From positions 1,198,001-1,262,000 of the forward strand of contig NZ_LYOY01000051.1 of the NCBI RefSeq assembly GCF_001653515.1: a stretch of DNA of 64,000 nt, in the 5' to 3' direction. Positions 1 through 8,616 of this stretch are shown one piece after another. Position 1 is the first letter of the stretch, and each line of letters opens with the position of its first letter. A program made the translations under genes and the position numbers. The notes beneath the pieces are model-generated. The model did no database searches. It had not been told where the DNA came from and saw only the letters and a list, made by a program, of their open reading frames with translations. The stretch is from Streptomyces sp. ERV7 (GTDB lineage Bacteria; Actinomycetota; Actinomycetes; Streptomycetales; Streptomycetaceae).

Positions 1-1
1 C

Positions 2-556
2 CCCGCCGCGTACCGCGTCGCCGACATGTGCGACGGCGCGGCCGTGGCCCAGGCCGTCAAGGAGATCCAGGCGGAGCACGGGCGCATCGACGTGGTGGTG
101 TACGCGGCGGGCGTGATCGAGGACCGGCTCATCGAGGAGAAGGATCCCGAGTCGTTCCGGCGGGTGTACGCGACGAAGGTGGACGGCGCCCGCGCGCTGC
201 TCGACGCCGCGTCCCAGCTCCCGCACGGTCCCCGCACGGCGGTGCTGTTCGGCAGCGTCTCCGCCGTGCTCGGCAACCGGGGGCAGGGCGACTACGCCGC
301 CGCCAACGACGCGCTCGCGGGCCTCGGCGAGCGGTGGGCGCGGCGCACCGGCCGCCGGGCGCTGACGGTGCACTGGGGGCCCTGGGCGCCCTCGGCGGAG
401 CACGGCGGGATGGTCACCCCGCACCTCGCCCGCGAGTACGCCCGGCGAGGGGTGGAGCTCATCGACCGCGAGGAGGGGGCGCTCGCCCTGTTGCGGGAGC
501 TGGCCTGGGGCGACGCGTCCGCCACGTCCGTCGTCTACACGGCATCGGGCTGGTGA
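2..556 (+). CDS. C-terminal ketoreductase end of a PUFA-synthase-like type I polyketide synthase (5' truncated by window edge)
   Basis: The frame is open from the first bases, so the gene begins outside the window; about 184 codons are visible. The sequence is the catalytic half of a PKS ketoreductase (short-chain dehydrogenase fold), which reduces the beta-keto group with NADPH. Visible signatures are VVYAAGV, the lysine in YATKVDGA, the serine in GSVSAV and the tyrosine and asparagine in GDYAAAND, so the K-S-Y-N set is complete and the domain looks active. The protein stops right after the domain. The next gene starts 1 base later and carries KS-AT-DH-PPTase, so this is probably the partner subunit; in PfaA-like proteins the order is KS-AT-ACP-KR, but only KR can be seen here. 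Confidence 0.88.
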   Translation, partial: PAAYRVADMCDGAAVAQAVKEIQAEHGRIDVVVYAAGVIEDRLIEEKDPESFRRVYATKVDGARALLDAASQLPHGPRTAVLFGSVSAVLGNRGQGDYAAANDALAGLGERWARRTGRRALTVHWGPWAPSAEHGGMVTPHLAREYARRGVELIDREEGALALLRELAWGDASATSVVYTASGW

Positions 557-557
557 C

Positions 558-3500
558 ATGGCCGACGGGAAGCCGACCGCAGGGAATGTGCGTGCTCGTC
601 AGGTGCCGGTGGCCATCGTCGGCATGGCCGTCCTGCTGCCCGGCGCCGAGGACCTGGACGCGTACTGGCGCAACCTCGTCGACGGTGTGGACGCCGTACG
701 GGAGGTGCCCGAGGGGCGCTGGGACCCGGTGTACTACCGGCCCGGGGACCCGGGCGGCGCCGCCGACCGGATCTACTGCCGGCGCGGCGGCTTCGTGGAC
801 GGCCTGGCCGAGGTCGACGCCGCCCGCTTCGGCATCATGCCCGGCTCGGTCGCGGGCACCGAGCCCGACCAGCTCATCGCGCTCTCGGTCGCGGCCCGGG
901 CGATCGCGGACGCGGGCGGCGAGGAGCGGCTGCCCGAGCGCGGCCGGGTCGGGGTGGTCCTCGGCCGGGGCGGCTACCTCAACCCGGGCCTGGTCCGCCT
1001 CGACCAACGGGTGCGCACCGCCCACCAGTTGACCCGCACCCTGGGCGAACTGCTGCCGCACCTCGCCCCGGACCAGCTCGACCGGGTGCGGGACGCCTTC
1101 ACCGAAACGCTGGGGCCCGAGCACCCGGAGTCCGCCATCGGGCTCGTCCCCAACCTGGCGGCGTCCCGGATCGCCAACCGCCTCGACCTGCGGGGCCCGG
1201 CGTACACGGTGGACGCGGCCTGCGCGTCCTCGCTGATCGCGGTCGACCAGGCGGTGGGCGAACTGGCCTCGGGCCGCTGCGACCTGATGCTCGCGGGCGG
1301 GGTCCACCACTGCCACGACATCACCCTGTGGAGCGTCTTCGCCCAGTTGCGCGCCCTCTCGCCGAGCCAGCGCAGCCGCCCCTTCCACGCGGCGGCCGAC
1401 GGCATCCTCATCGGCGAGGGCACGGGCGTCGTCGTCCTCAAGCGCCTCGCGGACGCCGAACGCGACGGCGACCGGGTGTACGCGGTGATCCGGGGCACCG
1501 GCGTGGCGGGCGACGGCCGCGCCGCCGGGCTGATGAACCCCGACCCGGGCGGCCAGACCCGCGCGGTCCGCCAGGCCTGGCGGGCGGCGGGTCTCGATCC
1601 GCGCGCCCCCGACTCCCTCGGCCTCCTGGAGGCGCACGGCACCGGCACCCCGGCGGGCGACGCGGCCGAACTGGCCACGCTGACCGAGGTGTTCGGGTCG
1701 GGCGCGGACGGCGCCGCCGCACCCGTCGTCGGCTCGGTGAAGTCGATGATCGGCCACTGCATGCCCGCGGCGGGCGTCGCCGGCCTGGTGAAGGCGGCCC
1801 TCGCCGTGCACCACGCGACGCTGCTGCCGACCCTGCACTGCGAGGACCCGCACCCCGCCCTCGCCCGCACCCGGTTCCGCCCGGCGGCCCTCGCCCGCCC
1901 CTGGGAGGGGCCCCTGCGCCGGGCCGCCGTCAACGCGTTCGGGTTCGGCGGGATCAACGCCCATGTGGTCCTGGAGCAGGCGCCGGGAGCCGCGCCCGCC
2001 CCGCGCCGGGCGGCCGTGCGCGAGCCGGAGCGGGTGCTGCGCCTGAGCGCCGACACGCCGGAGGACCTGGCACGGCTCCTGGACACGGACGACGCGGCGG
2101 TACGGGCGCGGGGTACTGCCTCGTACGCTCCGAGTGCCGCCACCTCGTACGCGCCGGGCACACCCGCCTCGTACGGCTCAGGTGCCCCCGCCGCCCGGCT
2201 GGGCATCGTCGACCCGACGGCCAAACGGCTGGCGCTCGCTCGTCGCGCGGTGGCCCAGGGGCGCCCGTGGCGCGGCCGCGGCGATGTGTGGTTCGCCCCG
2301 CGCCCGCTGCTCGGGGAGGCGGGCGGGGGCAAGGTGGCGTTCGTCTTCCCCGGCCTTGAGGCCGAGTTCGCGCCCCGGGTGGACGAGGTGGCCGAGCACT
2401 ACGGGCTGCGGCTGCCCGGCCGTGCGTACACCGACGCGACCGACGTCGCCCGGCACGGGCTCGGCGTGCTGCGCGTCGGCCGGGTCCTCGACGAGGCCCT
2501 GCGCACGCTCGGCGTCCGGCCCGACGGGGTGGCCGGGCACAGCGTGGGGGAGTGGAGCGCGATGATCGCGGGCGGGATGTTCGCGGCCGACAGGGCGGAC
2601 GACTTCTTCGCCTCCGTCGACCCCGACTCGCTCCGGGTGCCCGGCCTGGTGTTCGCGGCGATCGGCGCACCGGCGGCCCGGGTGAGCGAAGTGCTCGCGG
2701 ACTGGCCCGGCCTCGTCCTCTCGCACGACAACTCGCCCGGCCAGTCCATGGTGTGCGGCCCGGAGCGGCCGGTCGAGGAGTTCGCCGCGAAGCTGCGGGC
2801 CGAGCGCGTGATCTGCCAGGTGCTCCCGTTCCGCTCCGGCTTCCACACCCCGATGCTCGCCCCGTATCTGGGCCCCATGAGGCGGGGCGTGGACGCGGCG
2901 GAGATCCTGCCACAGCGGATCCCGGTCTGGTCCGGCACCACGGCGGCCCCCTTCCCGGCCGAACCCGACGAGGTCCGCGCCCTGTTCGTCCGCCACCTCC
3001 TGGAGCCGGTACGGTTCCGGCCGCTCGTCGACGCCCTGTACGCGGCGGGCTTCCGCGCCTTCGTCCAGGTGGGAACCGGCCGTCTGACCTCGCTGATCGA
3101 CGACACCCTCAAGACGCGCGACCACCTCGCCCTCTCCGCCAACTCGCCCCGGCGCGGCGGACTCGCGCAGCTGCTGCGGGTCGAGACGGGGCTGTGGGCG
3201 GAGGGGTACGCGCCGGCGCCCGCCCGGCCGCGCGTCCCCGCCGCTTCCCTGGCCCGGCCGCGTTCCTCCGCCGCCCCGGTCCCCCTCGACCTCGGAGCCG
3301 CGCTGGTCCCCCTCGACCCGCACCGCCTGGACGAGTTACGCGCCGAGCTGCGCCCCCGTACCGGAGGAGCTGCCGAACATCCCAGGTCGGCAGGCGTGTT
3401 GGGGGAGGCGGTCACCCGGCGCCACCCCGTCGCCGCCGAGCTCGACGCGCTGCTGCGGGAGACGGCGGACAGCGTCACGGCCGTACTGGAGGCGGCGGGC

Positions 3501-5099
3501 GCGGTGGAGACCGCGAAGGCCCCGCCGGGCGCGGCCGCACCGGAGACGGGCACCCCGCCCCCCGAGCACCGCACCCGGCTCCGCGTCTCCACCAGCGACA
3601 TGCCTTACCTGCTCGACCACTGCTTCTTCCCGCAGCGGCCCGGCTGGCCCGAGCCCGCCGACCGGCATCCGGTCGTCCCCGCCACCACCGTGCTGCACCA
3701 TCTGATGGCCGCCGCCGAGCGGGCCGCGCCGGGGCAGCGGGCCGTCGCCGTCCATGACGTGCGGCTGGAGAGGTGGGTCAACGCCATCCCGGCCGTGGAC
3801 GTGACGATCACCGCCGCGCCGCAGGGACCCGGCCGGTGGGCCGTCACCTTCGAGCCGTACGCCCGCGCGAGCGTCGAGCTCGCTCCGGCCTATCCGGACC
3901 CGGCGCCCGCGCCACCGCTCGACGCGGCCGACGAGCGCCCGCCCGACCTCCTCGCGGCCCAGTTGTACGAGGACCGGTGGATGTTCCACGGGCCCGCCTT
4001 CCAGGGCGTCACCGCGTTGTCGGGGATCGGCCCCGGCCACGTCCGGGGCACGATCACCACGCCGCCCGCGCCGGGCGCGCTCCTCGACAACGTGGGCCAA
4101 CTCCTCGGCTACTGGCTGATGTCGACCCACCCCACCAGGACCGTGATCTTCCCCGTGGCCCTGGCGCAGGCCCGCTTCTTCGGGCCGCCCCCGCCCACCG
4201 GCACCCCCGTCGACTGCCATGCCGTCATCACCTCGCTCACCGACGACACCCTCCTCGCCGACGTCCGGCTCACCCTGCCCGACGGGACGGTGTGGGCGGA
4301 GCTCTCCGGCTGGCGCGACCGCCGGTTCTCCGGGCTCGACGCGCGCAGGTCCGGCGGATACCCGGAGCACCTGGCGCTCGCCCAGGCGCAGCCCGGCGGC
4401 TGGTGCCTGCTGCGGGACGCGTGGCCGGATCCGGCGTCCCGCGATCTGCTGATGCGGATGCAACTGGGCCGCGCCGAGCGGGAGGCGTACGAGGCGCGGC
4501 CGCCGCGCGGCCGGCGGCAGTGGCTGCTCGGCCGGATCGCCGCCAAGGACGCGGTACGGCGGTGGCTGTGGGAGCGCGGCGAGGGTGCGGTGTTCCCGGC
4601 CGAGATCGAGATCGTGAACGAGGAGTCGGGGCGGCCGAGGGCCGTGGGGACGTACGGCCGTGCGCTCCCGGCGCTGGACCTCTCCCTCGCCCACCGGGGC
4701 GACCTGGCGGTCGCACTCGTACGCCCGGCCGCACCGGACCCGTATCCGAGTGGCGTCGGTATCGACGTCGAGGAGATCGCGGACCGCACCCCCGGGACTC
4801 ACCGCGTAGCGCTCGGCCCCCGCGAACTCGCCCTCCTCGCCGCGCTCGTCGCCGGGGGCGGGGAGTCCGAGGCGCTGTGGTTCACCCGGTTCTGGGCGGC
4901 CAAGGAGGCCGCCGCCAAGGCGGAGGGCACCGGGTTCGGCGGGCGCCCGCACGCCTTCGAGGTGACCGAGGCGGCCCCCGACGCCCTCACCGTCACGGTC
5001 GACGGCCGCCGCCACCACGTCCGTTGCGCCCTCGTCACCCACACCCATGTCGTGGCCTGGACCACGTCTGCGCCGCCCCCCAAGGAGAGTGCTCAGTGA
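558..5099 (+). CDS. PUFA-synthase/HglE-like iterative PKS subunit: KS-AT-DH-phosphopantetheinyl transferase
   Basis: A 1513-residue cytosolic megasynthase. The ketosynthase (about 15-435) has its active Cys at 222 (ACASS) and His at about 360 (EAHGTGT) and 400. A repetitive Ser/Tyr/Pro/Ala linker follows, then an acyltransferase with Ser 662 in GHSVGEW. A hot-dog dehydratase carries His 1021 (LLDHC) and Asp 1177 (LLDNVGQ). A C-terminal Sfp-type phosphopantetheinyl transferase (about 1300-1505) has GIDVEE and the KEAAAK motif and could activate the adjacent ACP. All catalytic residues are present. Leu 927, between AT and DH, uses a TTA codon (3336-3338). The stop overlaps the GTG of the ACP gene by 4 bases. 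The domain set matches antiSMASH-type hglE-KS/PUFA-like clusters; the product cannot be deduced. An enediyne PKS is less likely because the KR lies on a separate protein and ACP is free-standing. Confidence 0.9.
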   Translation: MADGKPTAGNVRARQVPVAIVGMAVLLPGAEDLDAYWRNLVDGVDAVREVPEGRWDPVYYRPGDPGGAADRIYCRRGGFVDGLAEVDAARFGIMPGSVAGTEPDQLIALSVAARAIADAGGEERLPERGRVGVVLGRGGYLNPGLVRLDQRVRTAHQLTRTLGELLPHLAPDQLDRVRDAFTETLGPEHPESAIGLVPNLAASRIANRLDLRGPAYTVDAACASSLIAVDQAVGELASGRCDLMLAGGVHHCHDITLWSVFAQLRALSPSQRSRPFHAAADGILIGEGTGVVVLKRLADAERDGDRVYAVIRGTGVAGDGRAAGLMNPDPGGQTRAVRQAWRAAGLDPRAPDSLGLLEAHGTGTPAGDAAELATLTEVFGSGADGAAAPVVGSVKSMIGHCMPAAGVAGLVKAALAVHHATLLPTLHCEDPHPALARTRFRPAALARPWEGPLRRAAVNAFGFGGINAHVVLEQAPGAAPAPRRAAVREPERVLRLSADTPEDLARLLDTDDAAVRARGTASYAPSAATSYAPGTPASYGSGAPAARLGIVDPTAKRLALARRAVAQGRPWRGRGDVWFAPRPLLGEAGGGKVAFVFPGLEAEFAPRVDEVAEHYGLRLPGRAYTDATDVARHGLGVLRVGRVLDEALRTLGVRPDGVAGHSVGEWSAMIAGGMFAADRADDFFASVDPDSLRVPGLVFAAIGAPAARVSEVLADWPGLVLSHDNSPGQSMVCGPERPVEEFAAKLRAERVICQVLPFRSGFHTPMLAPYLGPMRRGVDAAEILPQRIPVWSGTTAAPFPAEPDEVRALFVRHLLEPVRFRPLVDALYAAGFRAFVQVGTGRLTSLIDDTLKTRDHLALSANSPRRGGLAQLLRVETGLWAEGYAPAPARPRVPAASLARPRSSAAPVPLDLGAALVPLDPHRLDELRAELRPRTGGAAEHPRSAGVLGEAVTRRHPVAAELDALLRETADSVTAVLEAAGAVETAKAPPGAAAPETGTPPPEHRTRLRVSTSDMPYLLDHCFFPQRPGWPEPADRHPVVPATTVLHHLMAAAERAAPGQRAVAVHDVRLERWVNAIPAVDVTITAAPQGPGRWAVTFEPYARASVELAPAYPDPAPAPPLDAADERPPDLLAAQLYEDRWMFHGPAFQGVTALSGIGPGHVRGTITTPPAPGALLDNVGQLLGYWLMSTHPTRTVIFPVALAQARFFGPPPPTGTPVDCHAVITSLTDDTLLADVRLTLPDGTVWAELSGWRDRRFSGLDARRSGGYPEHLALAQAQPGGWCLLRDAWPDPASRDLLMRMQLGRAEREAYEARPPRGRRQWLLGRIAAKDAVRRWLWERGEGAVFPAEIEIVNEESGRPRAVGTYGRALPALDLSLAHRGDLAVALVRPAAPDPYPSGVGIDVEEIADRTPGTHRVALGPRELALLAALVAGGGESEALWFTRFWAAKEAAAKAEGTGFGGRPHAFEVTEAAPDALTVTVDGRRHHVRCALVTHTHVVAWTTSAPPPKESAQ
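2118..2190 (+). repeat. Degenerate in-frame repeats encoding the KS-AT linker
   Basis: Three imperfect copies of a unit beginning CCTCGTACG lie in the PKS linker and encode SYAP/SYGS-type steps (TSYAPGTPASYGSG). The peptide is low-complexity and probably flexible; it looks like slippage-prone linker DNA rather than a regulatory site. Confidence 0.6.
3336..3338 (+). other. In-frame TTA (leucine) codon in the PKS gene
   Basis: The codon is in frame with the start at 558 (codon 927, in the context DELRAE). TTA is read in Streptomyces only by the bldA tRNA and is usually confined to development- or antibiotic-related genes. In a manual scan of all called genes on both strands I found no other in-frame TTA, so translation of this PKS is a candidate for bldA dependence. 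Confidence 0.9.
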
Positions 5100-5479
5100 C
5101 CACCAGCGAACGGCCGCCCGGCCCCGCCCCGCTCGCACCGCCCGACGAGGAGACCGTCACGACAGAGACCAGGGCCCTGGAGGAGACCGTCCTGGCCGAG
5201 ATCGTCCAGCTGATCGTGACCGTGCTCGGGGACTACGCCCCCGACCCCGCCGAGATCCGCCCCGACACCCTCTTCGGGGACGACCTGGAGCTGGAGAGCA
5301 TCGACCTCGTCATGCTCTCCGGGCATCTGGAGGAGTGGTACGGAGAGCGGGTCAACTTCGCGGAGTTCGTCGCCCATCTGGAGATCGACGAGATCATCGC
5401 GCTCACCGTCGGACAGCTCGTCGCGCATGTGGTGCGGTGCCTGGGCGAGACCCCCGGACCGGGAGCCGCGCGATGGTGA
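5096..5479 (+). CDS. Free-standing acyl carrier protein of the PKS cluster
   Basis: A 127-residue protein with an ACP fold after a Pro/Thr-rich N-terminal tail of about 25 residues. The phosphopantetheine attachment serine is at about position 68 in ELESIDL. The following acidic helix (EIDEIIALT) is typical of a carrier-protein recognition face. The GTG start overlaps the PKS stop by 4 bases, which implies translational coupling, and the PPTase domain of the upstream protein is the obvious activator. It presumably holds the growing chain for the KS, KR and DH domains. It is single, unlike the tandem ACPs of marine PUFA synthases, although further ACPs could lie in the truncated upstream gene. 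Confidence 0.9.
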   Translation: MTTSERPPGPAPLAPPDEETVTTETRALEETVLAEIVQLIVTVLGDYAPDPAEIRPDTLFGDDLELESIDLVMLSGHLEEWYGERVNFAEFVAHLEIDEIIALTVGQLVAHVVRCLGETPGPGAARW

Positions 5480-6345
5480 TGATCCGTGCCAACGGGCTCG
5501 GGCTGCACGTCCAGCGGCTGACCCCCAGGAACAAACGGCCCTGTGGAACGGCCGTGTTCATCCACGGCGCCTTCATCGACAGCCTCGCCAGCTACTACTT
5601 CACCCTCGGCCCGGTCTTCGCCGCCGCCGGATACGACGCCGTCATGTACGACCTGCGCGGACACGGCCGCAGCGAACGCCCGCCGTCCGGCTACACCCTG
5701 GAGCACTTCACCGCCGACCTGGACGCCCTCCTCGACGAGCTGGACATCGAAGGACCGGTCCACCTCGTGGGCAACTCCTTCGGCGGCACGGTCGCGCTCG
5801 ACTACGTCGTCCACCGGCCCGAGCGCGTCGCCACCGTCACCGTGATCGAGTCGGGGCCCGCCAGCCGCAGCTGGTCGGACACCATGTCGGCGGCGCTGCG
5901 GCACGCCGGGGACATGGCGGAGGACGACGCGCTGCTCTGGTTCACCGAGCAGTACGGCACGCTCTCCTCGACCCGGACCGGCGACACCCGCCACGACGCC
6001 CACATCCGCCGGCTCGGCCAGGCGGCGGGACGCCTGGTGCGGTCCACCACCATCGCCGAGGACATCCCCGGCGGCCGGGTCCTCACCGACGAGCAGCTCG
6101 GCCGGGTGCGCTGCCCGGTGCTGCTGATCAACGGCCAGGAGGGCCTGGTGGCGGCCGAGGCCGCCCGGCTGCGGTCGCTGCTGCCCCGCTGCCGGGTCGC
6201 GGTGGTGCCGGGGCAGAAGCACTCGGTCCTCGTGGAGGCGTCCGACGCCGTGGGGGAGCTGGCCCTCAGCTGGATCCGCGACCATACGAGCGCCCTGCCC
6301 GAGCACGCCGCCTCCCGCCCGGGCGAACCGGGTCCCGCCCGGTGA
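5473..6345 (+). CDS. Alpha/beta hydrolase of the PKS cluster (possible chain-releasing thioesterase)
   Basis: About 290 residues with the alpha/beta-hydrolase layout: oxyanion-region HGAF near residue 32, nucleophile elbow GNSFGG with Ser at about 102, a late acidic residue region, and a C-terminal His in QKHSVL. No signal peptide or membrane segment is seen, so it should be cytosolic. The ATG overlaps the end of the ACP gene by 7 bases (an in-frame ATG 6 bases later is an alternative) and the stop overlaps the glycosyltransferase GTG. Placement directly after the ACP suggests release or editing of the ACP-bound chain, but this is inference; the fold alone also fits an esterase. Confidence 0.85.
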   Translation: MVMIRANGLGLHVQRLTPRNKRPCGTAVFIHGAFIDSLASYYFTLGPVFAAAGYDAVMYDLRGHGRSERPPSGYTLEHFTADLDALLDELDIEGPVHLVGNSFGGTVALDYVVHRPERVATVTVIESGPASRSWSDTMSAALRHAGDMAEDDALLWFTEQYGTLSSTRTGDTRHDAHIRRLGQAAGRLVRSTTIAEDIPGGRVLTDEQLGRVRCPVLLINGQEGLVAAEAARLRSLLPRCRVAVVPGQKHSVLVEASDAVGELALSWIRDHTSALPEHAASRPGEPGPAR

Positions 6346-7523
6346 GCCGCTTCCTGTTCGTGGTGCCGCCGCTGACCGGCCACATCAACCCGGCCGCGGC
6401 GGTCGCCGCCGAACTGGCCGCCCGGGGCCACGAGGTGGCGTGGGCGGGCCGCCCGGAGGTCGTCGGGCGGCTGGCGGGGGAGCGGCCCCGGGTGTACGAG
6501 TGCGCCGGTCCCGACGGCATCGGCGGACGGCCGCCCGAGCTGCGCGGGGTCGCCGCCCTGAAGTTCCTCTGGGAGCGGTTCCTCGGCCCGCTCGCCGAGG
6601 CCATGGCGCCCGGGGTGGCGGCGGCGGTCACCGCCTTCCGGCCGGACGTGGTGGTGGCCGACCAGCAGACCGTGGCGGGCGCCCTGGTGGCGGAGCGGCT
6701 CGGGGTGCCCTTCGCGACCTCGTCGACCACATCGGCCGAACTCACCGACAGCATGGCCGGGATGCCGGGCGTGGACAGCTGGCTCACCGGGCTGCTCCGG
6801 GAGCTGCGCCGGCGCATCGGCGACCCGGCCGCCACCCATGACCCGCGCTTCTCGCCGTCGCTGACCCTCGCCTTCACCACCCCCGAGCTGACCGGCCCGT
6901 ACACCACCCCGCAGACGGAGCTGCGGTTCGTCGGACCGGCGCTGGCCGCCCGGCGCTCCGACTCCGGGGACTTCCCCTGGCAGTGGCTCGACCTGGCGCC
7001 GGGGACGCCGGCGGTCCTGATCACGCTGGGTACGGCGAACACCGACGCGGGCGGCCGCTTCCTCGCCGAGAGCGTCGCGGCGGTCCGCGCCCGCGCCGGG
7101 CGGCTGCGGGCGGTGGTCGGCGATCCGGGCGGGCTGCTCGGGGCGGTGCCACCGGGGCCCGATGTGCTCGTCAGGGCCCAGCTGCCGCAAGTGGCCCTGC
7201 TGGAGCGGATGTCGGCGGTCCTCTGCCACGCGGGGCACAACACCGTCACCGAGGCGCTGTGGCACGGGGTGCCGCTGGTGGTCGCACCGATCCGGGACGA
7301 CCAGCCGGTCGTGGCGGCCCAGGTGGTGGGCGCCGGGGCCGGGGTGCGGGTGAAGTTCGCGCGGGCCGGGCGCGAGCAGATCGGCGCGGCCCTGGACGCG
7401 GTGGTGACCGGTCCTGGCCACCGGGACGCGGCCCGGCGTGTCCGGGACGCCTTCCGCGCCGCGGGCGGCGAGTCGGCCGCCGCCGCACACCTGGAGAAGC
7501 TCGCCGCCGCGGGACACCCCTGA
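6342..7523 (+). CDS. UGT/MGT-family glycosyltransferase (GT1, GT-B fold)
   Basis: 393 residues. The N-terminus (FLFVVPPLTGHINPAAA) and C-terminal nucleotide-sugar signature (CHAGHNTVTEALWHGVPLV, then RDDQP) are those of macrolide/lipid glycosyltransferases of the UGT family. These transfer a sugar from a nucleotide donor to a small acceptor, usually a hydroxyl on a polyketide or lipid. The GTG start overlaps the hydrolase stop by 4 bases. In this cluster the likely acceptor is the polyketide-derived lipid made upstream. No sugar-biosynthesis genes accompany it, so a common donor such as UDP-glucose is plausible, but the donor is not shown by the sequence. Confidence 0.88.
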   Translation: MSRFLFVVPPLTGHINPAAAVAAELAARGHEVAWAGRPEVVGRLAGERPRVYECAGPDGIGGRPPELRGVAALKFLWERFLGPLAEAMAPGVAAAVTAFRPDVVVADQQTVAGALVAERLGVPFATSSTTSAELTDSMAGMPGVDSWLTGLLRELRRRIGDPAATHDPRFSPSLTLAFTTPELTGPYTTPQTELRFVGPALAARRSDSGDFPWQWLDLAPGTPAVLITLGTANTDAGGRFLAESVAAVRARAGRLRAVVGDPGGLLGAVPPGPDVLVRAQLPQVALLERMSAVLCHAGHNTVTEALWHGVPLVVAPIRDDQPVVAAQVVGAGAGVRVKFARAGREQIGAALDAVVTGPGHRDAARRVRDAFRAAGGESAAAAHLEKLAAAGHP

Positions 7524-7548
7524 CAGAGCCCCACAGAGAGGGACGCAC

Positions 7549-8607
7549 ATGCCCGACAGTAAACGGATCGCCGAGCTCCGCCCGTCCTACCAGGAGGAGC
7601 TGGCCCGTGGCACGGCCCGCTTCTTCCTGCCGGCGCGCACCGACTGCCCGTGGTGCCTGGGCACGGACCCGCGCCGCAAGTTCCGTACCACCGACCTCAT
7701 CCAGGGCAAGCCCGGCCGGTTCGTCCTCGACGAGTGCCGGGGCTGCGGGCACGTCTTCCAGAACCCGCGCCTCAGCCAGGAGGGCCTGGACTTCTACTAC
7801 CGGGACTTCTACGACGGCCTCGGCGCGGAGACCACCGCCAAGATGTTCGAGGGCAACGGCAGCAAGAAGCGGTTCCGGCGCAGCGCCCGGGCGCTGCGCC
7901 GGGTCGCCCTGCCCGGCCGGTGGCTGGACGTCGGCACCTCGCTCGGCCACTTCTGCGCCACCGCCAAGGAGGTGCTGCCCGACACCGAGTTCGACGGTCT
8001 CGACATGGGCGAGGGCGTCGAACTCGCGGCGAAGGAGGGCCGTGTCAAGGAGGCCTACCGGGGCCTCTTCGTGGAGCTGGCCGAGGAGATGGCGGGCCGC
8101 TACGACGCCGTCAGCATGTTCCACTACCTGGAGCACACCCTCGACCCGCACCGCGAACTCGCCGCCGCGCACACGGCGTTGGCCCCCGGCGGGCATCTGC
8201 TGATCGAGGTCCCCGACCCCGAGTCGCTGTCGGGGCGCCTCCTCGGCCGGCGCTGGCTGCCCTGGTTCCAGCCCCAGCACCTCAACATGGTCCCGATGGG
8301 CAACCTGTGCCGGCGGCTGACCGAACTGGGCTTCACCGTCGAGGTGGCCGAGCGGCGCGACGCCCACATCCCCGCGGACCTGGTGTGCGCGACCTGGTTC
8401 CTGTTCGACCGGCTGCTGCCGCGCGACGACGCGCCCTGGCTGCCGCGCCGCCCCGGCCGGGCCTCCCGGGCCGTCCGGTTCACGCTGGTGTGGGCGGCGC
8501 TGCCGGTGCTGATCGCGGTGTACGGGCTGGACCAGCTGCTCAACCCGCTGGTGCGCCGGACCCGGTTCTCCAACGCGTACCGGGTGATCGCCCGCCGCGA
8601 CGGGTGA
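7549..8607 (+). CDS. Class I SAM-dependent methyltransferase with N-terminal zinc ribbon
   Basis: 352 residues. An N-terminal Cys pair CPWC (about residues 32-35) and CRGCGH form a zinc ribbon, as in C-methyltransferase-like proteins. The SAM site follows: WLDVGTSLGHF (motif I), then an acidic-loop Asp in GLDMG and VPDPESLS after the strand that ends GGHLLIEV. A hydrophobic stretch near the C-terminus (TLVWAALPVLIAVYGL) may anchor it to membrane. It starts at ATG 25 bases after the glycosyltransferase, behind a GAGAGG ribosome site. It is the last gene of the cluster and meets the DNA ligase gene convergently. A tailoring role on the glycolipid is inferred. Confidence 0.85.
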   Translation: MPDSKRIAELRPSYQEELARGTARFFLPARTDCPWCLGTDPRRKFRTTDLIQGKPGRFVLDECRGCGHVFQNPRLSQEGLDFYYRDFYDGLGAETTAKMFEGNGSKKRFRRSARALRRVALPGRWLDVGTSLGHFCATAKEVLPDTEFDGLDMGEGVELAAKEGRVKEAYRGLFVELAEEMAGRYDAVSMFHYLEHTLDPHRELAAAHTALAPGGHLLIEVPDPESLSGRLLGRRWLPWFQPQHLNMVPMGNLCRRLTELGFTVEVAERRDAHIPADLVCATWFLFDRLLPRDDAPWLPRRPGRASRAVRFTLVWAALPVLIAVYGLDQLLNPLVRRTRFSNAYRVIARRDG

Positions 8608-8616
8608 ACGCGCCGG

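Noticed and set aside
459..1964. Long open frame on the minus strand opposite the PKS, and similar ones opposite most genes
   Set aside because: These are compositional shadows of GC-rich coding DNA: Arg/Pro/Ala/Gly-rich, no family motifs, and antisense to genes with complete catalytic motifs.
558..5099. Enediyne PKS
   Set aside because: Enediyne synthases carry KS-AT-ACP-KR-DH-PPTase on one chain; here the KR is on a separate upstream protein and the ACP is free-standing, as in PUFA/HglE-like systems.
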